Shown here: piece after piece, positions 50,201 to 61,800 of the stretch
Layout: every line of letters begins with the position of its first letter
Position numbering within the stretch: position 1 is the stretch's first letter
Assembly: GCA_005408345.1 (NCBI GenBank)
Contig: SEMN01000161.1
Span: forward strand, 806,001-870,000
Origin: Macquaria australasica
Lineage: Eukaryota; Chordata; Actinopteri; Centrarchiformes; Percichthyidae
DNA: 64,000 nucleotides
Direction of reading: 5' to 3'
Program-made: the position numbers and the translations under genes
The notes under the pieces: model-generated
The model's database searches: none
Told to the model about the DNA's origin: nothing
The model's input: the letters and a program-made list of their open reading frames with translations, nothing else

Positions 50201-53200
50201 AAGTGCACAAGGTTGGCACCGAGTGTTGAAGTTAAGAGATGACATGTTTATCGAGGAAGACTATGTCAAAGGAAAGAAAGAAAGAACAAAAGAATACTGA
50301 TTAAAAGATAGAGAGAGTGGGGAGAAGAAGATTAAAAAGTAAGTGAGGATGACTATGGGTAGCTCTGGGTTGTAAGAAAGACTATATTTGTCATTATGCT
50401 AATTTTCTGTGTCCTGCAGTAAGCTCTTATATCAGATTTTCCCTTTTTCTTCTGTACCTAAAAAAAATATTTTTTCCAACATACACGATAAGGATGTTTG
50501 TAAGGTAGTTAAGCAACAAGCAGCTACAGCAAACCTAGTTTAAAGGCTCTGATTTAAGCTAGAAATTTAGTTTGGCTGTTCATTTTGAGCAAAGTACTTC
50601 GACCCCACCTGCTGCAATGAGAAAGCTCTCAGGTGTGAAAGTTTGTAAAAGTATAAGCCTGCATGCTCAGCTGATTTCGCCTGGGTGAATACATGTTTCC
50701 TGCTTATGTCTGAAAAGCTGACTTTTTGGAGACACCAGTTTTCTGCAGGACACTGGCGATATCAGAAGCAGAGGGTCTTCCTCTATCAAAGAAAGAAACC
50801 CATGGGAAGACAGGACGACCGTGACTTGACAGATACAGGAGTAAAAAAAATAACAACAAAAGTAAGTAAGTAAGGCTGACGGGTAAAACGAGAAGAGCAA
50901 AGAAATAAAGCGTTACACACAAAGAGCCAAGCAGGGCGTACTCAGAAAGCGCGTCCTCCTGCCGCCAGGCTTGAAGGCCAAACGCTCCGAACCCCAGCTG
51001 AACTTTACACAGCCTGAAGAGAGGGAGGAGGGAAGGAAGAGGAGGAGGAGAGAAGAGCAAAGAAGAGTGCAGAGAAAGGGAGAGAGAATGAGAGGAGAGG
51101 AGAGCAACAAAGAGACAGAGGACAGAGAAAAACAGGGACAAGAAGGAAATAGAGAAAGACAAGACAGACAGACAGAAAAGGTATAGATGAGAGGGAAGGA
51201 AAGAGACTCAGGTGAAGGAATACAAAGAATGTAACAGTCAGTTAGCCATCACACTGCTTTACACAGACAGAGAAACAGATAGAGAAAGATAGATAAAGAT
51301 GTGAGAAGTGTCTTCTTGTGAGGGAGTGAAGACAAACCAACTGCATGCATTTGTGTTTGTCTGTATGCAAAGTATTTCTTATGTTGTGGGGAAGCTCATG
51401 AGGCCTGCTGAAGACTGGGAGTCACAGTCGCATGCCTACCTGGGGTGGGAGCACACAGGCTGGGCACAGAGAGCGCCGCCTCGCTGGTGTAGGCCGAACA
51501 CAGGTTGTTGCTGGAGGGAGAGGGTTTGAGTGGCTGAAGCAGAGTACTGCTGCCCGAATCGGCTAATCCTCCTGGGGCTAACAGAGCCAGCTGGCCGGGG
51601 TACATGGTGGGGACGCTCTGGGCGGATAAAGTGCTGCCTGGAGATAGCACAAGGCATAGGCAGGAGAGGACAGGGCGGGAACAACACACCACAGAGACAC
51701 GCAAATACACACACACACACACACACACAAAGATAACGGACGATGAGACACCCGACACCCAAAACATTTACATAGACACCCCCACACACACAACCACACA
51801 GAGAAAGACAGACAGGGAAAGCAGTCAGAAATGTTCAAGCTCTGAGCCTGCTCCAGCGTACACCCACATGCACGTGTAACCAAGCAGATTAACACACACA
51901 CACACACACATATAAGTGCACACGGATGCATAAACACAGAGACGTGCAACGTTAGGGTAAAAGTTTTTGACCATCCTTCAGTGTAGTGGACTTCAAGATT
52001 AAGTTGAATATTTTGGTGTTTTAGAGGTGCAGGGTTAAATTATCAGTTCAACCAGATTGCAAAGAAATACATATTTTCTCACCTTCTTCTGGTGGTATCT
52101 AGCTATGCTGATATGTTTGGATTCATTTGTCCAAGTTTTGGTGAGATGAATGCAATTTCATTTGTGTTGCTCACAACATTCAACAATTATATTAAAACAA
52201 GACTAAGAGTCTGCAGCCATGCTAGCATGCTATGAGGCTGTACTTTCTGCAGGCACAGCAGTTCTTGAGCTAAATGCTAATGTCAACATGCTAACATGCT
52301 CACAATGCAAATGCAAATGCTAACACGCTGGTGTTTAGCAGGTAATGTTTAATGTGTTTACCATGTTAGTTTAGCACGTTAACATTTGCTAATTAGCACC
52401 AATTAGCACACTAGCATTAGTTTTGCAGGTTTCTGGTCAAATTACATTTTTGATGAAAATGACTGTTCACAGCAAGGTCTGTGGGTTCTGAGGGACTGAG
52501 GCATTGATTCTGAAAAGAGATGTTGCTGTTGTATTTCTTTAAATGTCAAGTTTCTGTGCTGTGAGCAACATAAACCAAATTCTATTCACCAACATTGTGT
52601 TTGGGTGGAGGCAGAAAACTTAGAGATGGATACCTGGACAAACAAAACCAACCACTGTGTGGCTAGTTACCACTAGAGGTAAGTAAGAAATTATGTTTCT
52701 TCAGACTTCGGAACTCTTTAACATAAATGTTTAGCCTACCTGGCTGTAACGGACTCTTGCTGCCGTGTGTGGAGCTGGTTCTGGATGATTTGGAGGATTT
52801 GCTTTTGGTAGGTCGTCTCCTCCTGCCAGTCAAGGCTATAACTGGAGGGAGCACTGCAGGTGGAGGAACCTACACCAAGACCAAAGGGAGAATGGTTTCT
52901 TGCTAAGTACTGTATATGATGCCATTTATAGTGTGTGTACTGACATAATCAAGGTGAGTTACCTTTCCCAGCTTGGTAAAGAGACTGTCTATTTCCTCCT
53001 TCTGGCGGGAGTGGAGGGCCTGAATCTCACGCATGTGCCTGGTGGTAGAAAGAGGGGATGAAAATATTATGAGGAATAAAACGTTGACAGGCAAAAGAAA
53101 GAAGGAGATAATGAGGGTGAGTAAGCAAGGAAAGAAGAGGAGGACCTAGTTTTCTAGGACGTGCTGAACATCCCTTTTCGAGGAAAGAGGAAAGAGCAAA

Positions 53201-56200
53201 AGAAAGAAGTAATGAAGGAAAGTGGGTGGTTAACCTCATTCTTGAAGGTGAGGAAAGAGGAAGAGAAAGGGGAGAAAAGAGAAGCAGAGCACAGCTCTAT
53301 TTTGGGGGGCACAGAGGGAGAAGAAGGACGAGAGCAAAATCTAGTTTTCTTCAAAGCATTTAAAAAAGAAGAGGTGATGGAGAGGTGAAAGAAGAGTTGA
53401 TAGGACAACAGAACTGTCTTTTCTCTGAGATGTTTGAGGAGAGAGGAAGGGATAACTTACTTATCTCTGAGGCGGCTGACTTCCCGTTTGAAGTCTTCGT
53501 CCTCAAATTCAGAGTCGTTGTCACTGCTGATGTAGGAGTTATTGAAGGAGTTGTTGTTCAGACTCGGCAGCGAGGATTTATGAGTGGTGTCTGGACTCAA
53601 CATCTGCCCAGGATCACTGGGTCCGTTAGCAGCCCGGGCAGCGGGTGGAGGGGTTTGCCTGGACTCGGGGCTCTGCTCCTGGGCACGACTGACTGAGAAT
53701 CTACCAACACGGGCCTCGGGGTTGGTGGTAACCTGAAATAAAAGAACAAAATATTGGATGAAATAATAAGTGAATGGAAGGTGGGACAGGCAAAGGAGGG
53801 AAGCAGTGGTTGTTTTTTAGTTTGTGTAGTACCTGTAGCATAGAAACCCCCCACTCATTACACTACAAGATCAAAAACAGGAAACAGGAAATACCTGGAA
53901 GCGACCGATGGTAGTGGTGGGCTTAGGGGAGGGGTGGTGGGACCCTCCCAGAGTCCTTTGGGGGAGTCCGTCCACAACATCTCCTCCTTGTCCCCCCCCC
54001 CCTCTCAGAGGAGACGAGGAGTCCTTGTGCAGTGTATTCTCCGGGCTGGAGAGACTGGAGGAGGACGAGGAGGAAGAAGACGAGGAGGAGGAGGTGGTGG
54101 AGGAAGATTCAGTGCAGGCCGGGCGTTTGACAGGAGGCTCTTCAGCAGCCAACGAGACCTATTCAGTGAGAAGAGCAAGGGAAAGGGGACAATGCAACAG
54201 AGAGAAAGAGACAGACTTATTAACTTAGCTGTTACCCTTAAACTCTTTACCAGGTTTTCTTTCTCATTAAAATTCCATGAGGGAAATCCTACCTGAAATC
54301 TTCCCAATCTAATTCCAGGACCAGGAGGGGACACAGTTTCTTCCTCCAGAGAGAAGGGAACTGAAAGACAGATGTTACAAATATTAGACAGACAGATAAA
54401 ACACAGATATAGAGACAGATGCACAGATTAATAGATTTATTAATATACATACTTTGTCCCAATGAAGATATGCCACTGTAAGAGGCCTGGGGATAGCATG
54501 GAGAGAGAAGAAAATGGGTTAGTATTAAGCAGTGTCATTGAATTAGAACAGTATATACAGTGTCAGTATGAGTTAACAGAATAATATCCAAACATATGTG
54601 TGTGTTTACCTGTGTGTGTGTGCTGACAGGAACAGTCTCTGGGCTCAGTGCTCTCCTCAACTGAGCATCCAGGTCCTCCAGAGGCTGCTGGGACTGGAAA
54701 CAGACAGATACACTTTTAGATACACACACGCAAAAAAAATAAGCAAACACACGCAGGCTCGGCCACTCAAGTTGATTAGCAATACAAGCACAGGTAAGCC
54801 AAAAGCACACATGTATGGCAACTAGGGCTAGACTATATAATTCAATATTATTTTTTACTGACATGCAGCAGATATGATTTTATCGTTTTACAGATTGTTA
54901 ATGATTCCAATCAAGTTGTAATTAAAAGAGTCACAAAATTAGCTAATTGAATAATTCCTATATTTGCAATCTCTTGACATAAATCATATAAGAAGAAGGC
55001 TTATTATTATTGTGGTAATGATTTCATATCGCCGAGCCCTAGTGGCTGCACAAAGCTTTGCATTGTTATCTCGTGATCCCATGAACTGTGACTGAACAAC
55101 AAACGCATAATAGTCCCCCATCTCTTGGTCCAATTAGTAACAAGATGTATAATTTCTGACTTTATCAAAACTGGACAAAAAGCGCAGAAATTAGGACATT
55201 TCAGTTTGAAAATTAAACTTTTTATCGTAAAACTCATTACATACAGTATACATTTTAAAAGCCAGAGCAGTGTCAAAAGGTAGAAGTGACACAGAGGGCA
55301 CACAGAGTATTCTGTTCTCCTGAGCATTTAACTGCAATTAAAGAAGAAATCATTAAAATCAAATCCCCTGCGAGCTTCGACTACAGCAGGATTATCTTAA
55401 TCAAACAAGACAGAGTTACATAAGGGACGAGAAGTGAATGTCGGCAACTTGGCAGGTCAGACTTTTCATAAAAGAGCTACAAGTCATATCTCACTATTCG
55501 GTGGTTAAATGGAAGGTCTATTTTTAGACGGCAGCATTCACAGCCACAACAAAACAGTCTGGAAATTAAAGTCAGTTCAGTGTCTACTCTGCCCTGAAGT
55601 ACCCTTCCCTCAGCCTGTCTGCCTGCCACCTCTGTCTCTCTCTGAAGTGAGATGGGTTTATGATGGAGATAAAACGTAACGTCTGACTCGTTTCTCCCTT
55701 CAGTGTTTTGTCACATAGGTTAAGGTTTTACTAGCTGTTAAAACAACCAATATGCACTATGAATGAAATGTCTTTTTGCACAGCAGAAGCACTATTTATA
55801 CACAATGGATACGACATGGAACAGCAATCATAAGCATCACAGGCTCAGTTTGAATACAGTATTGCATTGCATTGGAAACTCTAAAAATGAGCAAAAAAAC
55901 ACCTGTATTACACAAGGTCCAGGGAAAGATGGCAGGAGTTCTGAAGGAGGAGAACTGGCCTAATCCCAGAGAAAGAGAGGCGGTGAGAAGACAGAGTGGG
56001 AGAAATGAGGGAGAAAAGATTCATAGAGGAGGTTATAAGAATGGAGTTCATTGTGGAGAATGTTAATAGAAATGTCCATGCCAGATGAGTTGTAAGGAAA
56101 GTGAGTAGAAACATCTTGGAACAGCCATAGTTTCAAAAGATTAAATTATCTGTGGTATCTCAACCTTTAAATGTGCAGTACCTAAAAACAAACTGGTCTG

Positions 56201-58787
56201 CTAGCTGACCACAAAATTAAATAAATAATACAACTACTAGTGCTTTAACTAGATCTAAAGAAGTAGTATTGCTGTCTAGAGCTAAACTGGATCACTCACC
56301 GGTACCCTGGATAAGGGGGTTTTGGATGGAGTGGTCTGGCCAAAGGATGAGGCAGGGATGACTGTAGAAACTTAAGTCATAAAGTCAGTAAGCAACATTA
56401 TTAAAACACAGGTTAAGTGACACTAACATATGCAGACACACATATCTACCTACCAATCTGTGCAGGGGTGGAGATAGGTGTTCCAGGGCCTTGGATTGGA
56501 GCAGGTGACCCCAGTGCTAGGCTGGAGGGGGGCTGAGGGGGATTGGCTGGCTGGCTGGAGCCAGGTGTTGTGACAGGCGGGCTGGAGGTAGAGCAGGGGC
56601 CCAGTGGGGATGATGTACCTGCCACGGGGGCTCCAGAGGCAGGGTCAGCAGCTAAGATGTCTCCCTGGGAGGATGGCACCCCTCCACCGAGGTCCATGAA
56701 GAGAGACCGCAGCTTCTTCTCCAGGGCTTGGATGTCGTCCGGTTTGCCTTGGGACTCAGCATATGCCTCACATCTGAGAAAGAGATCAATGAATGTTGCA
56801 AGAGAATAAGTAAAGAAGAGAAACTGAGCAAGCAATCCATTTCACACACACATTTCAGTCGGTACCAAAAAAGTAGTCAGGTACCCAGTCCTAAAAAAAA
56901 ACAGAGTAAAAACCACCTCTCACCTTGCATCACATTCCCCACAGTGTGTGTGTGTCTGGCCAGGCAGGGCTGCTGTCTGCGGCTGGGAGTGGACCAAGGT
57001 TGGTTGGACTGAAGGAACATTGGTGGTCACTGGCTGGAGCCCCACAGCAGAGGAGGATGAGGAGGAGGGAGGCGGAGTGGGGTGGGAGGCGGCAGAGGGA
57101 GCGAGCTGGGGGCCTGGGATGGCAGTAGTGGGGATGACAGAGGAGGAGAGGGAAAAAATAGAGGAGGAGGTGGGAGAGACTGACGGGTGATCGGAGGAGA
57201 CTTCACTGGCTGTAAGAGTGGAGGAGGGAGGGGAGGAGACTAGGGGAACAGTCTGGGCAGGAGGAGGGGAGGTGAGCATTGTTGGGGGGATGGCGGGGAT
57301 GCTGGTCGGTGGTAAAGTGGAAGGTACTGAAGTAGCAATGACAGGAGAAACAGTTTGAGACTGAGGCTGGGTGAAAGCCTGGGGCTGAATTTGTGCTGGC
57401 CCCTGAACCTGCACCTGTCCCTGGGGTTGGGACACAGCACGTACCCCCGGCTGTGAAAGGACCTGTGACTGAAGGATGGACTGATTCACCACAGTAGGAG
57501 GAGGGGAGGAGGAACAAGGAGGGTTGAGACAGACAGCGTGCACAGAGGAGGAGGAAGGGGGAGGAAGAGAGGGCTCCAAGACCTGATCTTGTGCCTGGTT
57601 TAAATTAGAAGGGACAAGTCCAGCAGTAGGATCCGCAGCCGGAGTGACTGTGCTAGCCTGTGAGGGGACAGAAGCTGCTGCAGGCTGCAGAGGAGGAAGG
57701 GTGGAGTGGATAGAAGCTGGGGCCGTGCTGGGTCCAGCATCAAACTGATTCTGGTTCTGTCGGAGCTCAGAGAAGGCTTGTTGTAAGCTGATTGCTCCGG
57801 CAGACTGGGACAACGCCAAACCTTGGCCTGGAGTCTGAGATGGAGCTGGAGCTGAAACGGGAGGAACTGGGGAAAAAAGAAACACTGTTTTAATCCCCAA
57901 AGTCCGCCCTGTTCACTGTAAGATAGCCCTTGACCTAACAGTACCTATAAATACTTTTCATTGCTTCTTTTCACTGACTTGGAGATTAAAATTGGGTGAT
58001 ATTTTCCACACAGGACAGGTCATATGTAAAAGACGGTAACTTTCAAAGGAGGTACAGTAGTTAAAGGAGATTGATTTTACACAACAAAGTCTGTTTACAG
58101 GTCTGGGGGAGTTCTGCTGCATATGTTGAGTTGTGGCTGAAGACCACATGTTTGAAAATGAAAAAAGATTAGGGGTGTGGAAGGAAGACAAATGCATGGA
58201 ATAAAAAAAGACCATGTCTCTGGTTCTGCTGCATCAATTTTTGGTCCTTTTTTTTTCTTCCAACTATCCAACAATGTTATAAGAGTGCAACGTTAAATTG
58301 GTGAAATACTCCTACTTTTAAAGGCTATTTTAGGGTTACAAAGAAGGCTGTCTTGTGGCAGTTACGTCAGTGACTTACTAGTAATTAGTTTTGAGTTGGT
58401 TAACCTCTCTTGAGTTTGGCTACCTTCAGTCTAGAGATCCTAATTGAATTTGTCCCAGCAGTCTCCTGTCTCTCGCAAAGGTGATTCCAGTAACAAAATA
58501 TGCCATTGAGTCCCCTTTGTATTATTCAGAAAATAAGGAAGGACTAACAACAAAATGTTTTTGAACCACTGCTTTAGTTTTTCTTAATTTTAGCATCAAT
58601 TTAGCAGCAATTTAGCAGCAATCAATTTAGATAAATGCGTTAAGTGTGTTATTGCATTTGGACAGAACATTTGGGCAATTTCCTCTAAAAGCATAATGTG
58701 ATAAGTGTGTGTGGTACACTGTCATATAATGTGCATTTTTGTGTGTGTTTGAAGTTAAAGGAAAATTTTTTTTTTTAACAACCTGGG

Positions 58788-58863
<76 letters not shown>

Positions 58864-61800
58864 TACCTGTTTCAACAGGAGGTGCAGGAGACGGAGAGGT
58901 GGCAAACATTTGTTCCTTCAGCCTGGCTTCAGGTACGGGACTGACGATGAACCTCCGACCTGCTGAATGGACCACTTGTGCTGTGGCACAGGGAGGGATG
59001 TCTGGGAAGAGAATGTCAATACATAGCATTGTTAATTGTTAATCTGAGAGAATAAAATACAAACTACTATCGCCTACTACACATCATCTGCAAAATAAGC
59101 AACAGGAAGCTTTGTGGATGCAAAATAGAAGCTTTAAAAGAGAAAATATAGAAAATCTCTGTGTGGAAATTCTGTTTTGTCTATAGACTTGGTAGGATTC
59201 AGTGCTTAAAGGACACAGACACTCTTACAGTTCCCTGTGCCACCCTGTTGTCCCATGGGCACTCAAATTGCCTGTTGTTATTCTAAGGCTTTTTTATTTT
59301 GTTGTTTTTACCTGGCATGGGGACAGATATAACAGGAATCTGCTGCTCCATATCACCTGCCATCTGTAGATCAACAAGACAACAATATATGCACACACAC
59401 TATATAAAAGCAATAAAAAGTTCATAAAAAAAACCAGCAACTATTTTAGCATTTTTCTATCAAATACCCAACACCAGCAACTGAAACTATGCACCAGCAA
59501 CTCCCCAACCCGCAAAAAACAAAAAGAAGAAGAAAAAACACGAAAAGAGAGAAATAAATAAATACTCAAATGTTGAATTTACCTGGCTCTTTGTGTCTCT
59601 TTCCAGACCCTTCTCATCAGCGTTCTCTATCACCTCCCTGACCTGCTCAATGAACGACTCCCTCTCACTCTCCAGGATAAACTCACTCTGGACCTGGACG
59701 CGCGCACACACACACACAGCGAAAAAAGTCAGATTAAGATGTGTGTATATGTTTGTGTATAATATGTGACAGAAACATAGCTATTATATGGCTATATATA
59801 TATAGCCTGGTTTATACTTTATATGCCAGTGTGTTGGCCACAGAGGTGTAATTTTGCCTCGTGTGGGAACCCGGTGATGAATCTCTCAATGAAAGCACAA
59901 GGACAAGAGCACAGCAATTATGTGTACTTCAGTGGTTTTGGATGACAAAGAGTAGATGGCACGCGGACTGGCATGTGAGGCCCATTCCAGCCTTTATACA
60001 GAGGTGTTAAAATGGTTGGAGAGAGAGTAAATGAATCAAGTGACGGTGTGTGTACCATGATCTGGGCGATCTCCTCAGGGTTGTCTCCATCCAGGTCAAA
60101 CCGGAAAGTCACCATCTTCCTGTTGTGCGTCTCCAGCTGACACTCTGCGACCCTGTCTCCTCTGTTGGAGATCTACACACACACACACACACACAAACAA
60201 ACACGTAGGAATACACAGAGAAAGAGAAATACAATTAGAAAGGAGACAGAATGTAAACAGATGAGTGTCTCGATTAGATGTTGTCATTACTTTTATTGCA
60301 ACTCGTAACTCTGTAGCAACCAATAACAGTGGTACAGTACAAGAGAGGATTTATCATTTAATTATGACTTTATAGGACGTGCTATTACATTGAGAACATT
60401 GAGTTTCGCCTTGGAGAGCTTCTCATGCCGTGATCGGCTTCGTACAGAACGTCTCTGATGTCGCTTGGTGGAGCGCCCTTCATGGCGACCTCCTCCTCCC
60501 TCGTTGCCGTCGCTCAGACCTGAGGTCTCAGAGTGGCCACTGAGGTACAGAGGAGGCATCGACACCAAATTTAATAAGAGAAAAAGAGGCAAATAGGAAC
60601 TGAGTGAGAGAAAGCACACAAAGACTAAATGTGATCAAGAAAATTTGATTTTGTTTGAGGAATGTGGCATCACTTCAGTAATTGGGTAAATGTTCATTAC
60701 CTCTCTATGGATGAGAGAACTTGAGGTGGCTGTAGTTGGGACTGGGACAGCTCTGAAGACTGAGAGGCAGACTGAAACACACACAGACACATGAAAATGC
60801 ACATACACACACAATCAATATGATCTCTATCACCACAAACACCAGGGAAATTGTGGGGGAAGGAAATACAGCAGGAAAGCATGAAATACAAAGTGTGACA
60901 AAAGCAAGAGAAAAAAATAACTAGATTGCAAGAAATGTCTTCATGATTTTAGAATAAGAAGGATTTATTTAAATTAAATTATATTATATAGAACAGTCTT
61001 TGGACAGAACACATCAGAATTGGGCCGAACAACAACTAAAGCATGGAACAAAAGAAGCAAAGCAAGAACTGCCACGACAGAGAAAAGAAACTGGATTGTA
61101 TTCACACAGTATCTCCAATAACACATGCAACCCTGTCTCTTAATTAAGTTCTAAGAATGATTACTTAGAAATAAAAAAAGAAATGGTCCAAGTTAGAACA
61201 GAGTTCAACTAAGGACGGCTCTTGGACTTGGACCAAAAAGAAATCTGCAGACAGTGATCGATCAATTCTATTAGACATCATTTATTTGTAGACCAATCAA
61301 AACTTTCTCTTGCAGTTTTAACAGATCTTTTAAATCTTTCACTGGCTCAGTGACATCACACAAACAACCCAGGAAACCTTTCCAACAATGACTGCTTGAT
61401 TGCAGGTTTTTCCAAGTAAATCAGTGTTGCTACACTCAAACCAAGCCATAGAAGCTGATTATTCTATGTAAATAAACAGTAAACTAAAATAAAAGGGAGT
61501 TTTTCCTTGCCACTGTCGCATAGTGCTTGCTCATGGTGGGAACTGTTGGGTCTCTGTAAATATAAAGAGTCGGTCTAGACTTGCTCTATTCGAAAAAGTG
61601 CCCTGAGATAACTTTGTTATGATATGGCGCTATATAAATAAAACTGAATAAAAACTGAATAAACCAGCATAACATCAGCAAATCATCATGGCTCTCATAA
61701 AACGAGAATACAATCTTTACCATCGGCACTCAGTCATCATTAATTATCACTAAAATCCATTGTCTGTGAAATTAGACAGCACCACTTAACGCATGGCTGC

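Noticed and set aside
53161..53388. 75-codon Glu/Lys-rich plus-strand frame
   Set aside because: It starts with an alternative codon in purine-rich intron sequence between wnk1 exons. The composition alone explains the open frame.
56543..57190. Plus-strand open frames opposite the large wnk1 exons
   Set aside because: They are antisense shadows of Pro/Ser-rich coding sequence, giving Gly/Glu-rich nonsense without splice or start context.
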